Positions 25,351 through 37,290 of a stretch of 64,000 bases of DNA are shown here, piece by piece (positions within the stretch are counted from its first letter, which is position 1; each line of letters begins with the position of its first letter). The DNA lies in NCBI GenBank assembly GCA_949752795.1, contig OX457063.1, positions 72,136,271-72,200,270 on the forward strand, given 5' to 3'. The translations under genes and the position numbers were made by a program. Under the pieces are notes generated by a model, which worked only from the letters and a program-made list of their open reading frames with translations, ran no database searches and was not told the origin of the DNA. This stretch comes from Hyperoodon ampullatus. Taxonomy: Eukaryota; Chordata; Mammalia; Artiodactyla; Ziphiidae.

Positions 25351-27436
25351 ACATTTCATTAACACTTCTCACAAATAGAAGAGAAACTAAAGTTGCAACT
25401 GCTGTGTGGAATTTAAGAATCTTAATTTGGGGTGGGATGTATTCAAAAACACCATTGATAAGAAAAGTGGGGAAGAAATACAGAAGCAAAGCTGAAAATG
25501 CCAGAGAATGTAAATCAAATGAATGATTGGATTTGAAATAACACATTATTTAGAATTAATCATAGACAATTAAATATGCATTAACTTCTCAGTACACTAA
25601 AGAAGAGAAAAATTCAGACTAGCTTTGAATTTCTGAAACAGTAAATTACAACCCTAATTTTGCTTTCCTTGAACCAGCTTAAATTATCTCAATATACTAG
25701 TTTGATTATATTTTGAAGGGGGAAGCTTAAAAGATTGGATTCTCCATTCAACCCCGCTTCTAGGTTGGAAAGGGGAAAGAAAGGAGGGGAAATTCACTCT
25801 GGTAATGGTTAATTTTTTCAAAGTGTTCTGAACATTTTAGATAATCAGTGTAGACTATGCCAGTGTGGAAGCTTTTGAAGGATTAATAAATCTGTTCTGA
25901 AGATTCCTACTGCAAATGTGGCAGGTGGGAAGGGTATATATGGCCTAAGGTAAAACCCTTCACAAGACAGAGGGTTTCGGGATTCTGAATTGGCCTAGGC
26001 TATGACAAGTGATTGTAAATTTCCTTTTGCAGTCTATAATCTTGTCAGAAACTAATGCAATTCTCTCTGTTGCAATTTTCATTAATATTTAGACTAGCTT
26101 TAATGTAGAAAATGGACTGAATACTGGGTATACACTATTTTATTGACTCAACAAGTAGACAGCTTTGTAGTTCTACCAACATTTCTAAGCCAGCTGCAAT
26201 GATTTCAAAGCTAACAGTATACAAATAATTTTTATATGCATACTCTTATTTGCATTCTCTGAAGGTTATTTTCTGATTTACATTAAATTTCAAAGAAAAA
26301 CAGTCCTATAACATATGAGAATGTTCCCACATTTTAACATGTATATCAATAACTAATGAATCTAAATGGTGGTCAATAAAGAAATCAATCTATGAAGAAT
26401 AATATTATCATATTGTATAAGTGAATTAATCTTATCTAGACATAATGTGAGGAGTATAATTTAATGAATATTTTCTTTTTAATGAATATAGGCACTCACA
26501 GTAGAGGAAATGCTCATAAACATGTGGACTTACTCTCTAACATTGGGAAAAAGCTAATAAAGCTAGGATATCAACCATAAAAAGTAATTTTCCAATCATT
26601 TTCTTATCATCTGGAAAAATGCAATGAGAATAAGAAATACACATATTTGTTCTAAAGTATGCCAACCCCACTCCAGGAATAAATTTACTCATAGGGGATT
26701 AATATATAGTCCATTTCCTCCTAATATCAAGAATAAAAATTCCAAATAATAAAAATATTTGAATATTTTTCTCAAGGTCTTTTATAAATCTTATTACTGA
26801 TTCCTTGCCTCCATATTATCCTCATGACACTCTGTCTTTGGAAATGTTAGCATGGATTTATGTAAATTGATTGAATAGAGTTCCAGCCAAATAGAACAAT
26901 TTTTATATAAACATACACAAAACAGAAAGTAAATCAAGCAATAGGTCTTTATTTGTAATAATTTATATTATTTGAGCTAAGAGCTATTTCTAAATGTATG
27001 TTCAGTTCTCAGGTAAAATAATGTGTAATTTTTTCTCATTGAAGATGAAAGAAATTCAATGATATCAGAAATTATTTAACAAAAGAAAGTGTTTAGTCTA
27101 GAGTTTTGAAAGCAAAGAAGGATGCAATAGCATTTGACAAGGACTCTTAATGAGGGAGTAGCGTTTTCTTTCTGACATATTAACACCAGAGCTACAGAGA
27201 GGAAAGTTTCAGTTCACCATAAGGAAAAAGTTTACAAAGTTGGCACAGAATGGCCTCAAACACATTAAATCTGACACAGTGTTTAAATTTTTATTATAAG
27301 AATCAAAATCCTAAAATGGATTAAACAATTAGAAATTGAAACCCCACTCTAATAGGGTATTTTGGAAGAATAAATGTAGAATAACTCTACTAAACCATAG
27401 CCAGGCTCTCACTACTTCTCAGGATTCTTTTTAGAT
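25351..27436. other. Unique DNA, no gene seen
   Basis: AT-rich sequence without recognised repeats or gene signals. Confidence 0.5.
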
Positions 27437-27437
27437 T

Positions 27438-27503
<66 letters not shown>
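27437..27503 (+). repeat. Compound TG/GA microsatellite
   Basis: A pure (TG) run of about 13 units at 27437-27462 passes straight into a (GA) run at 27462-27503 with one interruption (gaaaga). The cysteine- and arginine-rich open frame here is an artefact of the repeat. Confidence 0.95.
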
Positions 27504-27859
27504 ATTTTCATTATATTTCCCAGTTGGAACTCTGAGACAATCTCCACCTTGCTCAAAAGAATAGCCCACTTTTGCAAATTGCCTTGGCTACTATTTCATG
27601 AGAAGATGGAGTTTATCTGCTGTGATCATCCCCTTCTACTTCAGAACCTCAACTTTTTCCCCTTGCCTTTAGTCTCTCTTTGTTCAAGAAAGTGATGCTT
27701 CTTTCATTTGAACTTGCTTGCCCTTCACTTTTCTAGAGTGTTTCAACCCAGGCATGATTTCTCTGCCCTAGAAAAAATTTTCCCTTTTCATTTTCAAGAC
27801 ATCATCTTATCTTTGGTTTTGCCTTTGCTGCCAGGTATTTAAAATTGTCCTCTATCATC

Positions 27860-28180
27860 TCTACCGCACATCTCATCATCCACCAACTTCTACTCTCCTG
27901 AAATGTGGACTGCTTCTCACAATTGGGCCAAAACCACTCTCATGAAGGTTAGCAAACCATCAAGCCATAAATTTCAAAATAAAATAGAATCTTGCTTTAT
28001 TATTTATGACTTTCTTCAAGCATACTTTCTTCCTAATTTTCTAATTCTATTAATAGACCTCATCCTCCCCATCACTCAGAATTGTCTTGAATTCCTCATT
28101 CTTCCTTATTCCTTATTCCTTGCCCAGTTCCCATGACCAACCTATGAGCAAAATCAGTAGATTCCACCTCTTTTCATTGT
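27860..28180 (+). repeat. L2-like LINE fragment (ancient)
   Basis: The segment keeps phrases of the L2 reverse-transcriptase region on the plus strand, such as 'ttgtcttgaattcctcattc' and 'gagcaaaatcagtagattcc' (compare 'catcagcaaatcctgtcggc' in L2). It is too diverged to translate through. Confidence 0.45.
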
Positions 28181-29519
28181 GGGATGAGGTTATTGCCCTA
28201 AGGAAAGCACAGAAAATCTAGAAGTGAAATTTCAAGAATTTTGAGGTAACCAAGGAATGAAATTGAAAACTGCCAAGAGACACTGAGACTTTACTGAAAT
28301 GAGAAGGAACTTCAGACTACGAATGCATTCCTTTGTGTTCCAGTGAAAGTTTTGCTGTACTAGACTTAAAGGATATACTGACACATTTTGCTCTGTACAA
28401 TGAAGGCTCTTTAAGAAAAATGAGGAGTGGGCTCTAAAGTAATGAACTTATATGCTTGTTTATGTGACATCTTTCTTAGGGCAAACTCAGTTTTGAAATA
28501 TGGCCCTTACCTTTCCAGTCCCCAAACCTCTTTCTACAGGAGGGCACATGCTATGTTCCATAACTTTATATCACAAAGCAAAATATTGATATATGGAACT
28601 GAATTTGAACTTTCAACTTTGCCTGGAGGGATTTGGGTTAGATGATGTGAAGACTTTGCTGATCAAGTAGGTTCTGTGATATTAGAAAGGCTGATTGATT
28701 AAGGCAATGGAAAATTTTTTTAAATTCCATTTTTGATTTTTATAAAAAGAATAGCCAATTAAACTTCTAGAATATAGTCAGAGTCAAGTTTTTAGATAAA
28801 GCAATGTACTAAAATGTCTTGCCAACCTCATCCTGGTTGTACACAACATAGATAAAACATTCTTCTAAACATTCTAAAATTTCTAAATATTTTGAGCATT
28901 AAAAAACTTGGTTTAGCCCATCATGAGTCAGATCACCCATTTTGCTGCTGATGTTAGTATTTCTACAATTTTAGCCTTCATTAGAATTTAGTCAAATTCA
29001 AAGTTAATTTGCCAATAAGTATTTAGAAATAGGAGATAAATTGACATTGTTGGTAAAGTATATATTTTTGTTTTATTTCTCTCATTTTTTCATTTACACT
29101 AGTTCCTGGAAATACATCTTCCCAGTATTGTTCTCTTGCAGATTTCCCAAGGAAGGGATGAAACATTTTTTTTACACAGAATTGAGTAATACAGAATAAA
29201 AAATAGCTAAAACATAATATTTCCCAATATGATTGTTCTAGAGTAACTGCTTTATGTAGTTAATGATTAAGATATTTCTCATAGGTTTTCTAAGTAATAC
29301 GAAGACCTTGTTTTAAATTAGAAATATTTACATCTGGTATAAACACGAAGTATATTTAGAAAGGATATGATTCTTTTAAATATTTTTTAAATTTTGGCAC
29401 ATTTTTATTGATTTTAGTTTCTAAGTAGAAGCTTATTTGCAAGAGAAAGAAAAAAGTCAAACCAAAAAATATAGTTTTTTTAAAGAATATAAAATTGAAT
29501 AAAATTAATTTTATTTGCT
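28181..29519. other. Unique DNA, no gene seen
   Basis: No gene or clear repeat seen. The short plus-strand frame at 28427-28645 has no recognisable motif. Confidence 0.45.
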
Positions 29520-29921
29520 GTGGTTTCTCCTTACTGACATGCAGAATTTGATAGAGCCAGGAAATAGATCGAGCCAAAAAGTGGCAGACCTACTAAAGAA
29601 GGGACTTGAGGACACGTGGAGGGGGAAGGGCAAGCTGGGACAAAGTGAGAGAGTGGCATGTACATATATATATACACTACCAAATGTAAAACCGATAACT
29701 AGTGGGAAGCAGCTGCATAGCACAGGGAGATCAGCTTGGTGCTTTGTGACCACCTAGAGGGGTGGGTTAAGGAGGGTGGGAGGGAGGGAGATGCAAGAGG
29801 GAGGGGATATGGGGATATATGTATATGTATAACTGATTCACTTTGTTATAAAGCAGAAACTAACACATCATTGTAAAGCAATTATACTCCAATAAAGAAA
29901 TAAAGATGTTAAAAAAAAAAG
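29520..29921 (+). mobile_element. L1 LINE, 5'-truncated 3' end
   Basis: About 400 bases of L1 3' UTR with the same layout as 21774-22163: 'agcacagggagatcagcttg', a G-rich 'gggtgggagggagatgc'-type block, 'ctgattcactttgttataaa', AATAAA and an A-tail. Opposed open frames of 80 codons run across it on both strands and are repeat shadows. Confidence 0.85.
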
Positions 29922-30220
29922 CTCTTAAAAAAGAAGTTACTTCCTACTCAATAAAGTTTTGTTTACGAAATAAAGCAGAAAGGAGGCAGAACAATAACCT
30001 GGGCATTTAATTTACCCTAAAATTAATTTGCATAATTTGGGAATAGAAAGGTGTTGATTTTCTTAGCTACAAGGACTATCATCTAAATTTCTCACTTAAG
30101 ATCTCTACTTTGTATTATTGTCTTATTAATTGGAAACAAAGTAAAGAATGCAATGGAAATTGTTAAGCACAAACGTTGTCAGGGTCATAATATCATTCAG
30201 AAGTTAAGATTGCACTCAGC

Positions 30221-30323
30221 CTATTTCCAGCAGTTGACTTTGCCTCAATCTGAAGTGAAATTTCTGCATTTCTCTTTCTTCCCATTCTAACTGAGCTCTT
30301 GCAAAACTGTCAAGGGTATCTTC
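30221..30323 (-). CDS. Candidate internal coding exon, unidentified
   Basis: On the minus strand a textbook 3' splice site (a run of T and C ending TCTCTCTCTTCCAG) is followed at once by an open frame of 34 codons. The frame starts EDTLDSFARAQLEWEEREMQ and continues in a charged, helix-forming, coiled-coil-like style to ...SQLLEI. The block would be 103 bases if it ended at ATAG|GC on the minus strand. The weakness is the 5' splice site: a GC instead of GT, with poor context, and the frame reaches a stop two codons later. I do not recognise the protein. It may be an exon of a gene whose neighbours lie outside the window, a decayed exon, or chance. No partner exon in this window is convincing. 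Confidence 0.3.
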
Positions 30324-30499
30324 CTGGAAGAGAGAGAAAAAATAAAGAAGGGAAAAACGATGAAAAGAAAAAGGAGAAAAGAAATCAGGAATGTCACTTG
30401 GCTGGACAGACATACAAGATGTTTCAAGCTCAGCTTCCATTCTTATCTCACCAACTCTCCCAGTGCTGCAGTTTCCCATGATTCAGCCACACTGACAAG

Positions 30500-31045
30500 T
30501 CTTCTCTTTTCAGAAGATACATGCTCCTTCACACCCTAATATTTTCTCTTTTCTTATGCTTCTTATGCTTTTCTTTCATCCCAGAATGCTTCCTTCTCCC
30601 CCTCTTTATCTCATTTAATTAAGATCTTGGTCAAATGTGACTTCTTTCACAAGGATTTTCCCAACAGCTCACATAGAATTTGTTGTCCCTTCCAATGTGT
30701 CCTTATTGCAACTAGAATATAAGCTCTCTCCGAGAAGAGATCATATCATAGTTGATGATAATAAATGCTTCCTGGGTTTAATTGAATTGAACTTCAGCCT
30801 CATCTAAAATAAAACTTTCTCCATGAAGCATTTTCTGATCCTCTATTAAATATGACTTCTTTCCTTAAGAGCTGTGGTTTTCATTCTTTTATACCACTGA
30901 CTTTATTCTTATAATTAATATGTAAAAATGTTACTTCTGATATACATCATAAAATACTTGGTGGCAAGATTGTGTTTTCTAACATGTACTCTAGAGTGAA
31001 TTGCACATCATAGGCTCTCAAATATTTATTAAATAGATTTTATAT
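30500..31045 (+). repeat. L2-like LINE 3' region (ancient)
   Basis: The region contains two passages with the L2 ending pattern: 'tagaatataagctctctccg' near 30713 and 'gcacatcataggctctcaaa' near 31003, the latter followed by 'tatttattaaatag'. Upstream text such as 'aatgtgacttctttcacaag' also fits L2. It is plus strand, old, and possibly two adjacent fragments. Confidence 0.55.
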
Positions 31046-34000
31046 TTTTCAGAAATCTTCATATATGTATGTATCAACATTAAAAAAAACCCACCCTCAA
31101 AACCATATGGTCAAATTAAGTATCAAATTTGCAACATGTGATATTTATAGGATCTGAAACATCAAAAAATATAACAAAAGTTTGAGAGTGAGTGTATTTA
31201 GATGTCACTATGAAAATTATTTTATTTTCTATTTTTTCTGTTATTCTTGAATGTGAATTTTTGAATTATGTATCACTTCACTTCATAATTAAAAATATAG
31301 ACATTTTGAAAATCAGATATATGGTCTTTACAACAGGATTGCTATCAGGTTATTTGCATGTTATAAAACCTCTCCCCTAAACTTAGCATATTAATGATAT
31401 GAGTAGATCCCCCCAAAATGACTGATTTATGATCAAGAAAGACAAATTTTACCTACCTATAAACAAGTTAAATGGCCTTTCCCTCTCAATGTAATGCTAT
31501 TCTCATTATTAAAGAATTAAATCTTTCCTGAATAATTTTGAAGGAAAAAATAGTGAAGCAATTCTGTTTTACTCAACAGAGAAATAGTACAATGTGTTAT
31601 TGTAATCTGACTTGTATCTTACTTGTAAGGCCCTGGAAATTATTATTTTAAATTATGATGTTAGATTAGATTTTCTGCAGCTTAGTATATTGTAAATGTA
31701 ACATAATTGCTAAATGCAAATGAGATACTGTACAGCTTTTCCATAGAGTTGTTCATGAAAGCCAAGCATTTTACATATTACAGTCAAGTGCATGTTATTA
31801 TCAAGAAACACATTATAATGAAGCTCAATTTAGTATAAAGACAAGATACTGTAGCTTTATAATGGGTGACAGTACAGTAGTGTATGTATGTACACAGCAA
31901 ATATGCCACCTTCAACTATCAAGAGCATTAAATATGCCAGGAGTGACAGCACCGCACTTTAAAAATGTCCACTTGTTCCTATTACTTCATGTCAAAGTTA
32001 CACTTGAAAGTTATTTTATCTCCCAAACACTGACCAATGTTTTATTGCCAAATAAAGCCTGGGATTCATCCAGTAACATTCCAGGGAGATGTGAAGGAGG
32101 TAAATTCCTCTTCTTAACATTAAGGGTAAGTCTATGAAATATGACCTAATAATTGTTCCAAAAAATAACTGTGATCTGATTAAATTGAGCAACAAAACTG
32201 TTAGAAAGCAAAGCTCTATGGAGAAAGTACATAAGTACACAAACCATGGTATCACAAACAATGGCACTATTTAACATCATAATATTCTGTGAACTCTCAA
32301 AACCACTCTTACAGTTGGTGAGGATAAACCACACAGCTGCCATCCAATCATACTGAAGTATATGGCCCTGCCTAACACATCCCGTCTTCATACAGATCGT
32401 GGGGAGACAGTCTTTGGGAGAAGAGGGAGGTGAAAGCACAGCAATTAGTACTACTAGTAAAATGGCCTACAAATTATAAAAGAAAATTTCTCAAAGATAT
32501 ATTTCTTACTGTTTCTAATCACAGTGTTCATTAAATAAAGCACAATTTTAAAAAGAAAAAAGAAAAGATCAGGGACACCAATGGGCTTGTTGCATGCAGA
32601 AGAAACCAGCTCAAAAGCAATTCATTATTAATGCCTGAATATTCTTGCTAAACAGTTCTGATTATTTCACAAGAAAGAGGTCAAGGTAGTGGAGAAAGAG
32701 ATTTAATCAAATAAACTCTCAATCTCTCTCCAAATAGCATTTTCATCCAGCTGCATGTAAATTCATCAGACGACTAGCCTCCAAAAGCACAGGCAAGGTT
32801 AATCTGCTATGACTGTTAAAACTTCTATGATATGCCTATTGAATAAAGATTCAAAATGGGATGAACCGTGCAAGTTACCCCAAATTAGATTTTTTTTTTT
32901 TTGCTCATAACATACATGAAATTTCCACTGTTAAAAACAAACAAATAAACTAAATTTCTTCCATCTAAATTAGAGATTTAAATCTTCCATCTACATTATT
33001 AATTTCTTAAAAAATGTTCTTTATGATGTTGTGTAGGTTTCATTTACTGGGATTTTTAGGACTTCCCACTCTCAGGTTCCAGGAACCCAAAGTATTTCTA
33101 CTCTGGATGAAATTAGCTTAAAAACCTTAAGACTTATGAAATCATATAAAAGAAGAAGTTTATAATAAGTTTTACAATATTTTTAAAATCATGTTGATTT
33201 ACCTTTACTTATGTGCAATATTATAAAATTCATCATATTTTTATCCAAAGGCAATATCACTGGCAAACATTACCAAGTGTGTTGATGATTTATTACTTAA
33301 AAGATAAATGTAATTTCAATTTCCAATTTTCAAAATGTAAAAATATATGAAGATAATATCAGTAAAAGGGTATATTAGTATACATTTTCACAGACAAGGA
33401 AAATGCATATGAAGATAAAATAACTGCACAGACACAATTTTACTGATATATTTTTATCTACTTCATTCTCCATGAAACTTTACCACTGTGTATAAATATA
33501 TTATAAAAATTAAAATCATGTTTTAAGATATAGCAAGGTATTCAATACATTTTACTTTGAGAATGAAGAACTCTGAATTTATTTTCTAAAAAAACTATAG
33601 AATTATGCTATATATAGATGTTTCTAGAATTTTTAAAATGTTAAACATAAATAATATTTGGCCAAAATACACAATTTACCTTCAGTAATAGATAATTGAA
33701 ATGGAATTTTTAAAATAAAGCCAGTATCACAATTGTGAACCTATATAAAGATTTTTAAGGCATCGATGATATCTTCACTAACTGAATGCTCATTTTGTAG
33801 ATTTTTAAATTTATAGTTCCAAAATCCATATGAAAACATATTATGCCATGGTAATGTTTAATTCAGCCTATTGCTATTTCAATAATCCTTAACATTGCCT
33901 TTCTTTCCTGTTACATTTATACAATTTCTTTTATGTTGCATATTTCATTTCTATATTTAAGAAATCATGCAGCAGTTAATAAATCTTCTACCAAAAAAAA

Positions 34001-34850
34001 TCAAACTGTTTTTCTGCTGGCATTTTTGGCATTCTTAGCTCTCAGCACCTTTCTTGAGTCTTAGACACCATTTTACATGAGGATAATTTCTAAAAAGCAA
34101 AATAGAACTGTCTAATTAAGGGCTGTGCGATTGGCTAGTCCGTGGTCTCTGTGACAGTTGTGACAAATACACATATTGGCACAGCCCTAACCTCACTTCA
34201 CAGTTGGCAACACAAAGATGGTATTTTCAGAAATGTGGAGAACACTCTGATACAAAGCTTCACCTTGTCTAGTGCTATTCCATTTAATTTTTTATTAACT
34301 GCCTGAACATATGCCATTCTAGAAGAGGGTAATAGTTACAAAATGTCAGCAGAAACATTTAAACTGCTAAAATGTAAATGATTTTATAAATTTGTAATGA
34401 AAGGTAATTGGCATGTGGGAAAAGTAACAGAAAAACAGATATGTGTAAATGCAAAACTGGTACAAAATACATCTTATGAGTTGAAGGTAGGAAAACCTAA
34501 GTATATTTTAATGAGTACTGTAAGTAGTATTTAAATAAAATTAGATTCATAAGCAGAAAATGTGAATTCTATAATATTTTATTTTCTAACATTAGGAAAG
34601 TTCATAATAATGACAAGAACTCATAGAACTTTAATGTGCCAAATTCAATAAACAGTAAGACTTTAAGATGCTTCACCTCATTTAAAAAATACAAATAAAT
34701 CAAAGTAGGATAATATAAATAAAAAGTGTCCTTGGTATCAGCACTATAACTCTAAAAGCACAATATTCAAACATGATTAGCTTGTTTCTTTACTTTCCAC
34801 TACAATGAAAAACTATTTAGTGATTAAGCCCTTCAGCAACATAATGCTGG
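31046..34850. other. Repeat-poor unique DNA, no gene seen
   Basis: Very AT-rich DNA with no recognisable SINE, L1 or MIR. The section 32570-32820 is less AT-rich and may be conserved non-coding DNA. A 10-base inverted repeat lies at 34119-34188 (see findings). Confidence 0.4.
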
Positions 34851-35300
34851 GTCAGTACTTTCAGATATGTCAAGAAGACGACTTCAGCAACGAACTGAGT
34901 ATTTCCTCAGCCACCACACAGAGAAACCACCTTCCAGTTAGGTTTGCGGGCAACCATCTTTAAATGCTTGAGCTGTTCAGCGTGGCCATGACAAGATTTG
35001 CAATTCTCTACGTTTATTTACACACCATCACCCCAACTAGACATCACATAGAAGTGGCATGGTCACAGCTGACCCCAGGGTAGTCCCTGTCTCTGCCGAT
35101 CCAATTTCATCGTGCTCTGCAATTGAACTGCAGTCATACAGTAGAGGATGTATGCACAGGACTCCGTGCCACAATAAAATTAGCAGAAGCTTGTCAGGGG
35201 GCATTTTCCTGTTTTACCGTGACAGACCCTGGACAAATAAGTCTGCTTTCCAGAAATCCATAGAGGTCTGGCTCTCTTGAAATGTATACGAGCCCAGCAT
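34850..35300. promoter_or_regulatory. Candidate conserved non-coding block
   Basis: About 450 bases of unique, GC-richer sequence stand out from the AT-rich surroundings. They hold few homopolymers, several preserved CpGs and a mix of short transcription-factor-like words, such as 'gtcacagctgacc' and 'accgtgacagaccc'. No good coding frame with splice sites is seen. This texture is typical of conserved enhancer DNA in vertebrate gene deserts, but conservation cannot be measured here. Confidence 0.3.
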
Positions 35301-36319
35301 ATTTGTGTCACAGTGTTCTATATGGTAAGCGTGTTACGTGATAGTTTGAGAACAATGTTAAGCCTTTGCTGTGTTTGTTTCGTTTTGTCTCCACAGTTTT
35401 CAGGGCATTTAAATTGCCTATGAAGAGACAACTCATTTTTAATTTGTAGAAAAACAGCTTCTGTTTATTAGTAGTAACTAAGAAAAAATTTATTCCTTCA
35501 GAGAAAGGATACAGCACAGGTCTATTATATTTTGAAAGAAAAAGTTCAAAGAAAAAAAATTTTTTTTGCAGTTTGATAAGTCAAGCTTCAAAAGTCTCTT
35601 TCTTGACCCCTCATTTTACCTGTAAGAATTAGTTATACCACAAGGAAAATCTAAGAATACACACATTTAAAATATGCTTGTAAATAAATTTAAATGATTT
35701 TTTTTTTTTTTTTTTTTTGGTTTCAGATGAAATGTTAAAAGAATAATGTGGTAAATAGATACATTTTACCATTTTGGGGCAAAACATTTTAAAACATAAT
35801 ATGTTTTGTAATCCAGCCTAAAGTAATTTTATTAGATATTCTGTGCAGTTCTTATATCAAACATTCTCAGAAGCCCTGGGATCATTTTATATTCACTGGA
35901 AGACAGAAAGAAATCCAAAACCTAGTTAAATAAATTGTTCATTTATTCCTTCCCTTTTATGCACCAAGATCTACATATGGTCATTAATTATAAAGAGACT
36001 ATTATAGCACCATATTTTCATTCAATACGATGTCCTGGTATATATCAAAGAAGCCCCATAATTAAAACAGAAGGGCCACAATGACAATTAAAATTACAAT
36101 CTATATGGGGAAAGAAAGTACAGTACTGCAATTTTTCACCCTGTCACTGTCAGCTGCATGGAATATTCTGGTCACGTCTCTTGTAAAGCAGCCTAAATTC
36201 TTCTTCACCAATGAAACCTCAAAAGCATTATCAGCACCTAAGCAAAAGCCTATGCAAGTATAATTTAATATGAAGCCACAGTTTGCAAGTAATAGCGTAT
36301 AAAGTGATATTTAAGTGGT

Positions 36320-37290
36320 GTTTTAAGCACACTTCTGATGGCTACAGCCGCTTTTCCCTGGTAAATGCGTTTTCCTTTGAGTAGTGATTATGAGTCCTAG
36401 GTGAAGAGGTCCTGTGTGCAGGTCTGTCTGTAAGCCTTACTTCCAGCTGCCAATCTTTACTTCACAGTGAAGAAAAAGCCACATAGCACCTTGTTCTTAC
36501 TCTTGTATGCTGTCATCCCCTGAGCCTGATAATACAAAATCATTTCCACATAACACTTTCCCGCTTCTGCCTCTTAAACCTTGAGACCTACACATTGTGC
36601 ATGCACTTGCACCCTTGGCAATCGGCTCCCTGGAAACCCCTTCCTTTGAACCATCAGAGTCTTCTAGCGTACTATTTTTAACACTCATCTTGGTAAATAT
36701 CTGCATTAAAGGAGTACAAAGCTTTTTGGTAGCAATATGTATTTGCTACAATTTATTGTCTATAAAAGTCACGAACAGTGAATTATTACTCTTAAAATTG
36801 TGTTTTTCTTTATAATAACTTTAAACTGAGCACTCATATATGAAGCATGCAATGGAGATTGAGAAGGTTTTGTATAATAAAACTGTGACATGGTCATTTT
36901 TTCCAGTTTTGCATTACAGAGACACACTCATGCATGGTGCTTTTTAAATTCTTATTATGTGGGAGGTCAGGGGGTCGAATGTCAGAAAGTACTGTTAATT
37001 TCACGGGGTTAGGGGAAAGTAAATTCAGAGGGAATACAGATCACTTAGCACAGAAAACCAGCTCCTCTGAAGTTTGGTTTCACATTTGTTAACCATATCC
37101 TTCAGCTGACGAACCATTGAGACCACGGTGACATTCTGGTCCCAGATATAATGGCTTGACATGCTGCAGTGAGACTGTGATTCCGTCGCCCTGCTCCCTG
37201 TGCCAGCCTCAGCCTTCCTCTGAATCAATGAAGCACTAAAACTCCACACAACTGGAACTGAACAAAGCATGTTGCCATTTTGGCTGTGAT
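36320..37290. promoter_or_regulatory. Candidate conserved non-coding block or exon-bearing segment
   Basis: A GC-richer, repeat-free segment of about 1 kb. It contains two minus-strand exon-like open frames at 36501-36701 and 37025-37220, discussed in the findings. It could be enhancer-type conserved DNA, exons of a long non-coding RNA, or coding exons. None of these is proven. Confidence 0.3.
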
